Shown here: positions 25,080 to 34,105 of the stretch, one piece after another
Position numbering within the stretch: position 1 is the stretch's first letter
Layout: every line of letters starts with the position of its first letter
Source of the DNA: CAWBKV01 sp041946675
GTDB taxonomy: Archaea > Halobacteriota > Methanosarcinia > Methanotrichales > Methanotrichaceae
Direction: 5' to 3'
DNA: 60,774 nucleotides
NCBI GenBank assembly: GCA_041946675.1
Contig: JBHGAU010000010.1
Location: 1 to 60,774 of the forward strand
Notes under the pieces: generated by a model
Told to the model about the DNA's origin: nothing
Database searches by the model: none
Seen by the model: the letters and a program-made list of their open reading frames with translations, nothing else
Translations under genes and position numbers: made by a program

Positions 25080-25529
25080 AGATTCTATCACCCCCGTGTG
25101 GTTGTTATGGGAAAAGTTCCTGGGTCAGATGAGTTCGCAGAGATCAATGGCCATCCGGAGAATAAGCAGATTGATAACACGTTGGTGCTCAAGATCGAGT
25201 CAAATCTCCTTTTCTTCAATGCTGACAGTGTTCTAAAGGATATTCTCCGCTGTATGGCAGGGAGCCCCCGGCATGTAAAGCTGCTAGTTCTTAATCTGGA
25301 ATCGTCGCCATTTATCGATATAAGTGCAGCCGATATGCTTCGACATCTGCATGATATTCTGAAGAAAAGAGGGATAGACTTGAAAGTGGCACGAGCATCG
25401 GCTCTTATGACGGAGAGATTGAGGAGAACTGGACTCATAACCCTTCTAGATCAAACTGATCCGGAAGAGAGAGTCACTAAAGTCATTGAGGAATGGCGGA
25501 ACCTATCGGTCATTACAGATGAGACATAA
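25080..25529 (+). pseudogene. STAS domain fragment of the broken SulP gene
   Basis: In this phase the sequence reads RFYHPRVVVMGKVPGSDEF, the usual SulP link into the STAS domain, then LFFNADSVLKDILRCM and VLNLESSPFIDISAADML with the conserved D-x-S loop. It is displaced in frame relative to the permease part. It could be started from GTG 25098 or ATG 25107 as a free STAS protein of about 140 residues, which would resemble an anti-sigma antagonist-like domain, but it has no ribosome-binding site of its own. Confidence 0.75.
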
Positions 25530-25573
25530 CCAACCTATACAGCTGCATTAGAGGCGATTGGCATTTGGCAGAT

Positions 25574-25636
25574 CTACCCCGTGAGACCAAGCTCTTTCAT
25601 AGCCTTCTTGTATTCTGTAAATAGTTCTTTAGTGGA
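25574..25636 (-). pseudogene. Short C-terminal gene remnant, unidentified
   Basis: Read on the minus strand, HSTKELFTEYKKAMKELGLTG ends at a stop at 25574. It has protein-like composition but no upstream frame to support it. It lies in the 150 nt between the SulP wreck and msrBA, a spot that shows other signs of deletion. Confidence 0.2.
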
Positions 25637-25681
25637 ATGTTACATCAATTTTAAATTTATTCAAGGTCAATATAGTTTGTT

Positions 25682-26620
25682 ATGGGAAACAAAGATGATA
25701 AAAAGAAAGACCTGACTCCAATACAATTTCATGTTACCCAAAAATGTGGAACAGAGCCTCCTTTCAATAACGAATTCTGGAATAACAAGAAAGCAGAAAT
25801 TTATGTAGATATAGTCTCAGGCGAGCCTTTATTCAGCTCTCTTGATAAATTCGATTCGGGAACAGGATGGCCCAGCTTTGTGAGGCCCCTTGAAGATGCC
25901 AATATTGTCACAAGAACTGATAATAGCCATGGAATGACCTGTGTGGAGGCTCGAAGCAGGAAAGCAAATTCCCATTTGGGTCATGTATTCGATGATGGTC
26001 CAAGACCTACGGGACAGCGTTATTGTATTAACTCTGCGGCTTTGAAATTTATACCAGCTGAGGATCTAGCGAAAGAGGGTTATGGAGAATATCAAAAGCT
26101 ATTTGACAAGCAGAAATCTACAACAGAAGATTCAAAATATGAGCTGGCTACCTTTGCAGCTGGCTGCTTTTGGGGTGTGGAATCTTGCTTCAAGCAGCAA
26201 AAAGGCGTAATAGAAACTACCGTAGGATATACGGGTGGAACTTATCCTAAACCAACTTATCGAGACGTTTGCACTGGCATAACAGGACATGCCGAAGCAG
26301 TACAGGTAAAATATGATCCGAATATTGTCTCATACGAAGATCTTCTAGCCATTTTCTGGAGGATGCATGATCCCACCACGCCTGACCAACAAGGGCCGGA
26401 TATAGGAACTCAGTATCGATCTGCAATCTTTTATCATAATGAAGCTCAGAGGATAGCTGCAGAGAAATCCAAAGAGGAGTTTGATCGCTCTGGCATTTAT
26501 CCCAATAAAGCAGTTACCCAGATAGTCCCTGCATCGACTTTCTATCCGGCGGAAGAGTATCATCAGGATTATTTCGAGAAGCGTGGCGGCCGATCTTGCC
26601 ATGTTCTCAGGTCGAGATAA
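25682..26620 (+). CDS. msrBA: Bifunctional methionine sulfoxide reductase MsrB-MsrA
   Basis: 312 residues. MsrB comes first (about 10-125): GEPLFSSLDKFDSGTGWPSF, SHLGHVFDDGPRPTGQRYCINS with catalytic Cys115. MsrA follows (about 153-312): ATFAAGCFWGVESCF with catalytic Cys162, GYTGG, GHAEAVQV and a C-terminal Cys306 in GGRSCH as likely resolving residue. The zinc CxxC pairs of many MsrB proteins are absent, so this is a non-zinc form. The enzyme repairs R- and S-methionine sulfoxide in oxidised proteins using thioredoxin. B-before-A order is one of two known fusions. A TTTAAATTTAT element at about 25650 may be its TATA box. Confidence 0.95.
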   Translation: MGNKDDKKKDLTPIQFHVTQKCGTEPPFNNEFWNNKKAEIYVDIVSGEPLFSSLDKFDSGTGWPSFVRPLEDANIVTRTDNSHGMTCVEARSRKANSHLGHVFDDGPRPTGQRYCINSAALKFIPAEDLAKEGYGEYQKLFDKQKSTTEDSKYELATFAAGCFWGVESCFKQQKGVIETTVGYTGGTYPKPTYRDVCTGITGHAEAVQVKYDPNIVSYEDLLAIFWRMHDPTTPDQQGPDIGTQYRSAIFYHNEAQRIAAEKSKEEFDRSGIYPNKAVTQIVPASTFYPAEEYHQDYFEKRGGRSCHVLRSR

Positions 26621-26658
26621 TTAATTGTCGAATTTTTTCATTTTGAGAAACGCCTCGG

Positions 26659-26976
26659 TCACTCCCATCCGTATTTTTCGCTGAACGGATATTCTCCCAG
26701 CTCCATGAGTGCTGTACCTCTTTCCGAGAGCTTTTCCCATAATGCATCGACCTCGTCTTTTATCTCACAGGCGACAAGAAACGACACAGACGGATTAAAT
26801 CTGAAAAGAGGCCCTGCGCTGATGAGCGTAAACTCCTGCCCCAAAATTTCAATGGTAACAATATCCCTCGTGCCTGACGGGGTGTTGTGAAGAGTAGCCG
26901 TATCTTTGATCAGCGAGCGCTTGAAAACAGAGTTGGCGTTTCCAGGGCAACTGATCCGGTTCAGAACGGCCTTCAT
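26659..26976 (-). pseudogene. Truncated VOC/PhnB-like (3-demethylubiquinone methyltransferase-like) protein
   Basis: 105 residues. The central part matches the PhnB-type VOC family: VTIEILGQEFTLISAGPLFR, then FNPSVSFLVACEIKDEVDAL and WEKLSERG. The usual N-terminal strand (F-L-W-F-D-G-x-A-E-E-A) is missing and replaced by unrelated sequence. The C-terminus stops at KYGWE, where relatives continue into a D-x-Y/F-G-x-S-W-Q end. Both ends are therefore lost. It converges on msrBA, and the truncation lies in the short gap between the two genes. Confidence 0.6.
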
Positions 26977-27168
26977 AATAAGTTGTGGTTTTGTTGTCTA
27001 ATTAAGCTTTTTAATGATGGAGCGTTTCATTCGAATGGATAATGACAAATAGCACAGCTTGATTCCTGTCAGGACTGCCTTGTTCCTGTGGGCGAGTTTT
27101 CATGGCAATCTCGACGTGCTCATCTCCAAAGGCCGCCTGTTGGTTCTGAGCCTTGCTCAATCTCCAAG

Positions 27169-27288
27169 ATTGCCTTGGAATGCGCCAAGGATTATCATCT
27201 TCTTCCAAGAGATGCCTTACACACCGCATGCTGCAAAGCATTTGGGATAAAGGAGATTTGTTTTGGAATTAACTTTACACCACTCTAA
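27169..27288 (+). pseudogene. C-terminal relic of a PIN-domain (VapC-type) toxin
   Basis: The frame reads IALECAKDYHLLPRDALHTA, then CKAFGIKEI, ending at TAA 27286-27288. The Y-x-L-x-P-x-D-A-x-H and G-I-K-E-I signatures are the third acidic motif region of PIN ribonucleases. The N-terminal half with the first catalytic Asp and the last Asp (T-x-D-x-D-F) are missing. No antitoxin is nearby. It lies in a 800-nt interval without intact genes (26977-27783). Confidence 0.6.
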
Positions 27289-27415
27289 TTCTGGGGTGCC
27301 CGCGAGTCGCTTCGCTCCCGCTCTGGCGGTTCACGGGGCTGTCGCGAGAGTAGCCGCGACGGGCTAACGCCCTCCGGGGGCGGTTCACGCGAGGAGGTAA
27401 CAAGCGGTTGACTGA
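27289..27415. other. GC-rich, hairpin-rich island in AT-rich surroundings
   Basis: The stretch is much richer in G and C than its flanks. It contains nested hairpins: GTCGCG (27341-27346) with CGCGAC (27355-27360), and GGGC/GCCC (27361-27372), which overlaps a second GCCC/GGGC pairing. It also has an 11-bp direct repeat GGCGGTTCACG at 27325-27335 and 27379-27389. It encodes no convincing protein. The pattern fits a structured RNA or the end of a mobile element (for example the RNA-coding right end of a tnpB-type element), but no tnpB is present. Identity unknown. Confidence 0.4.
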
Positions 27416-27783
27416 TTGCATGTCTTCTCGGTTTGTGTCTGGTCATATGCGCCGATTCCAGCCGTACCCGCAATACGATTGATTTACCTTACCATGCCCT
27501 TATAAGGGATAAGCACTTTTATTAATTACCATATATAATGATCTATAGTACTGACTTACAAAGTACTCTGTTCATGCATTCTCCAGACAATCTTGATACT
27601 CCTGCAAAAAGAAACCTTGACAGAAGGTATGCATAACTTAGCGGTTAATGCAAGACCAACGAACACGCTTGGAAATGAGATTCTCGCGCACTTAGATCTT
27701 GCCGCTATAGCTCCTAATTGTCTAATATTTAGGAGTTCAGTCCATCAATCGCCTTATATACCTAATTATGTAACAACGCCCTT

Positions 27784-28551
27784 ATGTTATTCTTCGGAAA
27801 ACCTAACATAAAGAAATTGAAAGATAGTAAGAATACAAAAGAGTTAATAAAAGCACTTGATTCGAAAAATTTAGAGATACGCATAGAAGCTGCAAAGGCA
27901 CTCGGAGATGTTGGCGGATTTGGAGCAATTGATCCATTAAAAGCAGTCCTCTTAAGGGATAATGATGGAGCCACAGCGTATGCTGCTAAAGCATTAGGAA
28001 AACTCAAATGGAAGCCAACGCAAATTGATAGTGGAAAACTTAAATTTCGTTTTTGGATGGAACATTTGAGCGATGAGGATGAAGCTGCCAAAGAATTAGC
28101 GAGTTTAGGCGATTCCACATTAATAGATAAATCTACTCTTATTATAGCGATAGTGCTTAAATTAAAAGCCTCCGTCAATAATTATAACCTATTAGCTAAA
28201 GCTTTATCACAAGATGGAATGTACCATAGAATCGATAGTAATTGCTCCATGCTGATAGCTGAATATGATACTGCTCAACGTACAATATTAGGATGCATGG
28301 ATACATTGCGTGCTATAGGCGATCCCACGACTATTCCAATGCTGGAATTTATTACTCAACAATTAGAGAATCATCATGTTGGCAATCACTGGAGGAATCT
28401 TTCTGAATTTTCTGACAGCTTACCAAAACTACATGCAGGTTTTGCAATAGAAGATCTTAGAAAGAGGAAGGGCACTAGCTCTCTAGAGGCTTCCCAATTT
28501 AGCTCTCTGATAGAAATAGTAATGTCACCGCAGCAAGATAAAATGCTGTAA
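27784..28551 (+). CDS. HEAT-repeat (PBS-lyase-like) protein
   Basis: 255 residues, no signal peptide. The N-terminal 80 residues contain two HEAT/PBS-lyase repeats: LIKALDSKNLEIRIEAAKAL GDVG and AIDPLKAVLLRDNDGATAYA with AAKALGKL. More degenerate helical repeats follow up to about residue 210 (CMDTLRAIGDPTTIPMLEF). Such repeats form a curved scaffold for protein contacts; partner unknown. Codon use is AT-rich compared with the 30-42 kb genes. No ribosome-binding site is obvious, so it may be leaderless. It stands alone. Confidence 0.7.
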   Translation: MLFFGKPNIKKLKDSKNTKELIKALDSKNLEIRIEAAKALGDVGGFGAIDPLKAVLLRDNDGATAYAAKALGKLKWKPTQIDSGKLKFRFWMEHLSDEDEAAKELASLGDSTLIDKSTLIIAIVLKLKASVNNYNLLAKALSQDGMYHRIDSNCSMLIAEYDTAQRTILGCMDTLRAIGDPTTIPMLEFITQQLENHHVGNHWRNLSEFSDSLPKLHAGFAIEDLRKRKGTSSLEASQFSSLIEIVMSPQQDKML

Positions 28552-28636
28552 TTGTAGATGATAAAATGTTAGTTACTTGTATAATTTGGGAACTGCCATT
28601 AAGTTCTGCAATGAAATCCGAGAATTTATTAGCTTT

Positions 28637-28761
28637 TTGAGCTTCAAAAGCATTGTTTTGGCTTTATAGCTGTTTTCGCTCTGTCTCTGGTCGCAAGCGG
28701 CTCGGCCTCATTTAATCAAAGTCCTGAGAACCTTGCGAGGCTCCGTTTTGTCATGAGCTAA
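28637..28761 (+). pseudogene. Relic of an exported-protein N-terminus (frameshifted signal peptide)
   Basis: LSFKSIVLAL in one phase is followed, one base displaced, by IAVFALSLVASGSASFNQ, then a stop at 28759-28761. Together these make a standard archaeal signal peptide of a Methanosarcinales-type secreted protein. The mature part is missing. The remainder of 28552-28946 contains nothing else recognisable. Confidence 0.4.
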
Positions 28762-28946
28762 TCTATGTAAGAGGATGTTTTCGATATCTAATGCGAGGGT
28801 TATCTTTTTCATGAACTTGGTATTTCATTACTAGGAGAGAGCAGTTGGGACTATCTAATAGTCTGTTACCTCTCTGTGGTTGGCTATTTAGCTAAAGACA
28901 TTCTAATTAAGTCTCAAGATCCTAAAACAATTATAGGAGGGATTCG

Positions 28947-29747
28947 ATGAAGATCCAAATAATAACCCTAATAGTGTTATTTAGCATCGTAATATGTACT
29001 GGAATAGAACAGAAGAGTAAACAAGAGAACCATGCTCAGTGGTCAGTTGTTAAGAATGGGAGTGAGCTAAAAATCGCTTATGGCAGCGAGACAGCATTTC
29101 CTCAGTACGCTACTTTGCAGCTCAAAGACAGCTATTTCCGCTTGGTCAATAGCCCATCTTCTGGTTGGGGTACCTCCGTGATACTTTTACCGGTTTTCTG
29201 GACTAATGGAACATACTATCAGGGCGCACCTGTAGATGCTACTTGGAGCATTTCGGGGCCGGACTTAGTGCTTTCTATTATGGGCACTATTGATAACCTT
29301 AATGTATCCAGTGAAGTCAGAATTACCCCTCCTGAAAATAATAGTATCAGTGCGCATGTTAGAAATGAAATTGAGGGTAGTACTCCCTTAGATTTACGCC
29401 AGGCCGAAGCTTTCAAACCGATCATGCTATCTTCGATGCATACTTCATCTTCTGTGTGGGATACCCAAGGCGCCTTTGTAGATAGTCAAAATTACTCAAT
29501 TCCAGTTAGCGGATGGATTATTACGCCCTCAGCATCTGTTAGAGCAAATACCTTCGGTTTGCTAGGAGGAACTTCGAATTGGAAGCAAAAAGCTCCTACT
29601 ATTACTATAGCTCTCGATAAGCCAATGCAAATCGCAGGTTGGGTCACCCAAAGCAGTAATCCCAACGATGATAATGTAGGATACTGGGCTGCGTCAGATA
29701 ATATTACGCATTCATACAAGTACACTATAATCGCTGTATCTTCCTAG
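28947..29747 (+). CDS. Secreted beta-rich protein, unknown function
   Basis: 266 residues with a signal peptide (MKIQIITLIVLFSIVICTG). The mature protein is rich in S, T, N and aromatic residues and has several N-x-S/T sites, suggesting a glycosylated extracellular beta-sandwich. There are no internal repeats and no catalytic motif I recognise. GGAGGGA lies about 5 nt before the ATG. It is monocistronic and lies in the AT-rich accessory stretch. Confidence 0.6.
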   Translation: MKIQIITLIVLFSIVICTGIEQKSKQENHAQWSVVKNGSELKIAYGSETAFPQYATLQLKDSYFRLVNSPSSGWGTSVILLPVFWTNGTYYQGAPVDATWSISGPDLVLSIMGTIDNLNVSSEVRITPPENNSISAHVRNEIEGSTPLDLRQAEAFKPIMLSSMHTSSSVWDTQGAFVDSQNYSIPVSGWIITPSASVRANTFGLLGGTSNWKQKAPTITIALDKPMQIAGWVTQSSNPNDDNVGYWAASDNITHSYKYTIIAVSS

Positions 29748-29807
29748 GTGCTGGGTTAGTCCATTACTTTATTTTACCTTTTAACTTATTTCAAAGCACC
29801 GATCCCT

Positions 29808-30686
29808 CTATTTTCCCTCCGCCTTTTCAATCGCAGCACGACTCGCTATCTCATAAGCCTTTGACAGTAGCGATGCCAGATTATCTTTTCCTATAGAGAA
29901 TGGAGCGGCCCCAAGCCTCTTTAAAACTGCACCCTCCACTTCCGGCCTTCTGGGATTCACCTCAAATGAGCTGGGCCCGCAGCATCCCTGCCAGAAGGTA
30001 TCAATGGACTCTTCCAGCGGTTTGGCTTCGTTCTTAATGATATTTGCCCGGCATGATTCCGAAAACTCTGCCTCCTCGAAAGCTCCAGAAGCTCGCCTCT
30101 CCCTCAAGGCCTCGATGATCTCCTCTTTTGTCCTTCCTCTGAGCTTGAATATCAAAAAGGGATCCTGGTCAAACTGCTCAGCCAGAAGATAATAGACGGC
30201 AGCTATATGCTTGCATGGATTGGACCAATCCGGACAGGTGCAATCCGTTTCTAAATCATCTTCCTCTGGAAAGAAGGAGACTTTGGCCTCTGAGAAAGCC
30301 TCCTCAATATCCTGAGGCATCTCTCCCGACAGCAGTTTTGCTGCAAACACCGCCTTGGAAGCCATAGCTTCGACGACCTTATCCCAATCCTCATCGGATA
30401 TGGGAGCTAATTTTATCGTAATATCATATGGCTCCGGCCTGGTGCCCTGAACCTTCGCTTTGACCATTCCCTTCTGGACATCTATGGATATAACCTGACC
30501 TTTCCTGGCATAAGACCTCCCTCGTGTAAGCCTCGCACCGATATCGAATGATTCCAATACTTTAACAAATCGCTTTGACCACCACTTCTCGCCGATGGCC
30601 CCTTTCTTGCTTCTAGCCTTTATGCCGTCCTTAACCGATATCAGGGGAGAATAATCGTAATAGCCCCAGTACCAGCGTCCAGGCAT
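29808..30686 (-). CDS. SWIM zinc-finger protein, partner of the SNF2 helicase
   Basis: 292 residues. The SWIM motif C-x-C-x6-C-x-H is present in ETDCTCPDWSNPCKHIAAVY (about residue 148-165). The N-terminus MPGRWYWGYYDYSPLISVKD and the downstream GEKWWSKRFVKVLESF block are characteristic of the family encoded beside SNF2/HepA helicases. SWIM domains bind DNA or protein; with the helicase it may form a DNA-repair or chromatin-acting complex. It begins 3 nt after the stop of the helicase gene with GAGGCGAC as ribosome-binding site, so the pair is one operon. Confidence 0.92.
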   Translation of the reverse strand: MPGRWYWGYYDYSPLISVKDGIKARSKKGAIGEKWWSKRFVKVLESFDIGARLTRGRSYARKGQVISIDVQKGMVKAKVQGTRPEPYDITIKLAPISDEDWDKVVEAMASKAVFAAKLLSGEMPQDIEEAFSEAKVSFFPEEDDLETDCTCPDWSNPCKHIAAVYYLLAEQFDQDPFLIFKLRGRTKEEIIEALRERRASGAFEEAEFSESCRANIIKNEAKPLEESIDTFWQGCCGPSSFEVNPRRPEVEGAVLKRLGAAPFSIGKDNLASLLSKAYEIASRAAIEKAEGK

Positions 30687-30689
30687 GCT

Positions 30690-33600
30690 TTAGTCGCCTC
30701 CATTGCTGATGGCTTCCCGGCGCAGAGTTAGAAGATCTCTCAGAGCATCGTTGGACATCTCTGTGAGCCAGGCCTCGCCTGTTCCTATCACCGATTCAGC
30801 CAGAACTTTCTTATCCTCGATCATCTTATCTATTCGCTCCTCCAAAGTCCCCAAACAGACGAACTTATGCACGAAGACGTTCTTTTTCTGGCCTATCCTG
30901 AAGACACGGTCGGTCGCCTGGTTCTCGACTGCCGGGTTCCACCACCTGTCAAAGTGGAAGACGTGGTTTGCGGAAGTTAAGTTGAGCCCCAGACCTCCGG
31001 CTTTCAGAGATAGTATGAAAAATAGAGCTCCTCCAACTCCTCCGGATTCACCTGATTGGAACCTCTGGATCATGGCATCCCTCTGCTTCTTGGGAGTGCC
31101 TCCGTGAAGGAATAGGACCTCTGATCCAAGCTGCTCCTGAAGATGATGCCGAAGCATCGCTCCCATTCCTGCGAACTGGGTGAATATCAAAGCCTTCTCG
31201 CCCTCTGCCATCACCTCGTAGAGCATCTCGAGAAGCCGAATGAGCTTGCCGGATCGGCCTGGAAGAGCGCTTCCATCCTGAAGGAAGAGGGCCGGATGGT
31301 CGCAGATCTCCTTCAATTTGGTCAAAGCCGATAGGATCTGGCCTTTACGCTCTATTCCCTCGGATGCCTCGATCTTTCCAAGCATCTCATCGACCACCGC
31401 CGTATATAATGATGCCTGCTCCGGCGTGAGGTTGTAGTTCACCTTCATCTCCATCTTCTCAGGAAGGTCGCTTATTATCTTCGGATCGGTCTTCAGCCTT
31501 CTGAGAACAAAGGGCTGAATCATTCTTTTGAGCACATCTGATCGCTCTTTGCTCCTGTATTTCTCTATTGGAAGGACGAAATCCCTTCGGAATGATTTGG
31601 CCGATCCGAGGTAATCAGGGTTCAAGAAATCCATGATTGACCAAAGCTCAGATAATCTGTTCTCGACCGGCGTTCCGGTCAGAGCAATCCTAGGGCCTGA
31701 CTTGAGTCTCTTTATAGCCAGAGTCTGTCTGGCTGACTGGTTCTTGATGTTCTGGGCCTCATCAAGGACGATATGCTCCCATTGTACGGCTGACAGAATA
31801 TCTTCGTCTCTCTGGGCCAGGGCGTAGGTGGTGATGACCATATCATGCTTTGAAGCCTCATCCTTGAACTGATCTCCGGAAAGCCGACTCATGCCGTGAT
31901 GCAGCATGACCTTCAAAGATGGTGAGAAATGCTCGAGCTCTCTCTGCCAGTTGCCTGCTACTGACATCGGGCAAATCAATAGTGTAGGACTTTTTTCCTT
32001 ACCATTTTCTCGCTCACGTAAGAGAAAGGCGATCAGCTCGATGGTCTTTCCAAGGCCCATATCATCGGCCAGGCAGGCGCCCAGGCCGAAGCTGTTCAGG
32101 TACTCCAGCCATGATACACCTTTAGCCTGGTAAGGACGAAGGCTGCCGTTGAATTCCTTAAGCGTTTTGATCCGCTTAAGCTTCATCTTTCCTCGACCGG
32201 ATAAAGATTTCAGAAGGACATCAATCCAGCCTTCGGCCTCCACTCCAACGATGGGAAGACCTGTTTTACCTTCCAGTTCCGTCCTGCCTCCAACGCTGCC
32301 GTCGACCAGGCCTAGCCTAAGAGCCTCGCCAAGAGTGATATCCATCCCCTTGTGCTTCTTGAAAAACTCTATAGCCTTCTCGATCTCCTCGACCGGCAAC
32401 TCCACCCACTCGCCCCTCAGCTGGACCAGTGGGGCCTTAAGGCGGGCCAGCTGTATGAACTCGGCCTCCGAGATGGTTTCATCTCCTAGAGCGAGCTCCC
32501 AGTCATAGTCTATCAGAGCATTGAGGCCGAACAGACTCTGGCCGATGGAAGTGCTGACCGGTCCCGGGCTATTCAACTTGAGCCTTATGCCCAACCGGGC
32601 GCTCGGCTTCTCCCACCAGGTCGGCAAAAGAACGCCGAATCCGTTTTGTTCAAGAAGCGGCGCAAACTGCCGGAGGAATGAATATGCCTCCTCGGTCTCC
32701 AGCTCCAGGCTGACCGGTCGAGCCGTCTGGAGGCTTTTTTCAAGCTGGGGAAAGATCCGGGTTGCTTTGCCCAGGTCTGATAAAAGCTGCTCCTGAGGAT
32801 TTTTGAGTCTTCTTTTGAGGAAGGTGAGAGCCTGCGACCTCGTCCTCCAGACCTCCTCAGCAGGGATTAGAAGACTTCTGTCATCTCGGGCCTGCAGGAA
32901 GAAGCGGACGATCCAGGTCTCATCACCACTGCCATCCGCGGGCGGCTCAAGACGGAAGCTCGTACGGAAGGGCACGTCTTCTGCAGGAGGCTGGATTTGA
33001 GAGAGCCAGGACTGCATCTCTTTGGTGAAGGGCTTCAGCTCTTCAGCCGGTGCCTTAAGAACGGCTTTATCAGCATTATCCGAGGATAAGGCCTGGACAA
33101 ACTGCTGGGCTAGAGGCAAAATCTTGGGTTTGCGGCCACGATGGGTTGGCAAGAGGGAAGTGGGCTGAAGGCTGCTGTGGATAAATGAATCGACCATGGA
33201 GTTGACGAAGCTGAGGATCAGATCTTGTAGGGAAGGAGGCTTCCTCTCGCCGATCTGAAAACCCCGGCAGCTCGGCGGCATGGACTCCAGAAATGAATCA
33301 AGCCGCTCTGAGTCCTCATCGCTGATCACTGCCTCCCAACTGACCCGATTAGCCCTCACTGCAGGCACAAACTGCTCTCTGGAGATGAGCTCCAGAGTGA
33401 ACATTGCCAGGTCAGACCAGAAGCGTAAAGAGGCTGCGAAAGCCAGGCCTGAAGGCGGACTGGTCGGAAGATCAATCAGAAGGCCGAATGCAATGCCAGG
33501 ATCGAAGACCAATGCATCCACCGTCCATTCCTTAACAGATGTTGCTTTATCGGTGATGGGATTATCGAGAAGAAGCCACGGAGAAGGCACTGGAACTTTC

Positions 33601-33824
33601 TTATTCGAGGGGAGCCTCAGAGTAATAATTCTGGTCTTTAGACTTATGCCATCAAAGATTTCAGGAAGCCAATATAGCTCATTATCCAGAAATGCAAAAG
33701 GGTGGTGATTGGATTTAGACTCATCTCGCTTTTTTGAGGAGTTCAAGTACGCTTGGGCAAGCTCGGAAGATTCCGCCCAGATATAGAATCTTTCTGTGTC
33801 CCAAATAGAATGTATGACCTGCAT
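30690..33824 (-). CDS. SNF2-family DNA helicase/ATPase
   Basis: 1044 residues. The N-terminal half (to about 560) is the SNF2-associated region with no hydrolase motifs. The ATPase core follows: Walker A ACLADDMGLGKTIELIAFLL, DEAQ-type Walker B HIVLDEAQNIKN, LTGTPVENRLSELWS, and the C-terminal lobe with LFLHGGTPKKQRD, LKAGGLGLNLTSANHVFHFD and QATDRVFRIGQ. These ATPases move along double-stranded DNA and remodel protein-DNA complexes. In prokaryotes a SWIM-gene neighbour is typical and is found here directly downstream. Full length and intact. Confidence 0.95.
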   Translation of the reverse strand: MQVIHSIWDTERFYIWAESSELAQAYLNSSKKRDESKSNHHPFAFLDNELYWLPEIFDGISLKTRIITLRLPSNKKVPVPSPWLLLDNPITDKATSVKEWTVDALVFDPGIAFGLLIDLPTSPPSGLAFAASLRFWSDLAMFTLELISREQFVPAVRANRVSWEAVISDEDSERLDSFLESMPPSCRGFQIGERKPPSLQDLILSFVNSMVDSFIHSSLQPTSLLPTHRGRKPKILPLAQQFVQALSSDNADKAVLKAPAEELKPFTKEMQSWLSQIQPPAEDVPFRTSFRLEPPADGSGDETWIVRFFLQARDDRSLLIPAEEVWRTRSQALTFLKRRLKNPQEQLLSDLGKATRIFPQLEKSLQTARPVSLELETEEAYSFLRQFAPLLEQNGFGVLLPTWWEKPSARLGIRLKLNSPGPVSTSIGQSLFGLNALIDYDWELALGDETISEAEFIQLARLKAPLVQLRGEWVELPVEEIEKAIEFFKKHKGMDITLGEALRLGLVDGSVGGRTELEGKTGLPIVGVEAEGWIDVLLKSLSGRGKMKLKRIKTLKEFNGSLRPYQAKGVSWLEYLNSFGLGACLADDMGLGKTIELIAFLLRERENGKEKSPTLLICPMSVAGNWQRELEHFSPSLKVMLHHGMSRLSGDQFKDEASKHDMVITTYALAQRDEDILSAVQWEHIVLDEAQNIKNQSARQTLAIKRLKSGPRIALTGTPVENRLSELWSIMDFLNPDYLGSAKSFRRDFVLPIEKYRSKERSDVLKRMIQPFVLRRLKTDPKIISDLPEKMEMKVNYNLTPEQASLYTAVVDEMLGKIEASEGIERKGQILSALTKLKEICDHPALFLQDGSALPGRSGKLIRLLEMLYEVMAEGEKALIFTQFAGMGAMLRHHLQEQLGSEVLFLHGGTPKKQRDAMIQRFQSGESGGVGGALFFILSLKAGGLGLNLTSANHVFHFDRWWNPAVENQATDRVFRIGQKKNVFVHKFVCLGTLEERIDKMIEDKKVLAESVIGTGEAWLTEMSNDALRDLLTLRREAISNGGD

Positions 33825-33920
33825 GCCTTTCAGCCTATTATAATTTTAGAATATTCGTATATAACTCCAAAACCAAATACGTTATCGATCAGGGGGAGAG
33901 CTCGAGCGAACTGAAGGAGG

Positions 33921-34076
33921 TCAGATGCTTGCCCTTGCATTAGTCAGGCTTACAGTCTCAACTTGGTTCCATACCCAGCGAAGGGTCCACTCTGCAGCGC
34001 TCCTCTTCGCTGGAGCCTCATCCCAGATTTCCTTCATAGCAGGAGGCACATGGACGGCGAGCATCCCTCCTCGAAG
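33921..34076 (-). pseudogene. Fragment of a second aldo/keto reductase gene
   Basis: Read on the minus strand, LRGGMLAVHVPPAMKEIWDE, then AAEWTLRWVWNQVETVSLT, ends at TGA 33921-33923. It aligns with LLGGMLTKDIPAITAIWKKA and SEWALRWVWNHPEVTVILSG of the intact reductase at 21848-22990. Only about 50 codons remain, with neither end. It lies between the SNF2 promoter and the HxlR regulator; HxlR regulators often sit beside oxidoreductases they control. Confidence 0.7.
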
Positions 34077-34082
34077 GGGTTA

Positions 34083-34105
34083 GATACTAACAGGATTGAT
34101 ACTAA
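34083..34105 (+). promoter_or_regulatory. Direct repeat GATACTAA at the start of the HxlR gene
   Basis: GATACTAA occurs at 34083-34090 and again at 34098-34105, 15 bp apart, ending at the first base of the ATG. Its position suggests an autoregulatory or translation-overlapping operator, but it could also be a chance duplication. Confidence 0.3.

Noticed and set aside
27285..27473. Minus-strand Arg/Pro-rich 62-codon frame in the GC-rich island
   Set aside because: Composition follows from the GC-rich repeats and no family matches. A structured nucleic acid is a better explanation.
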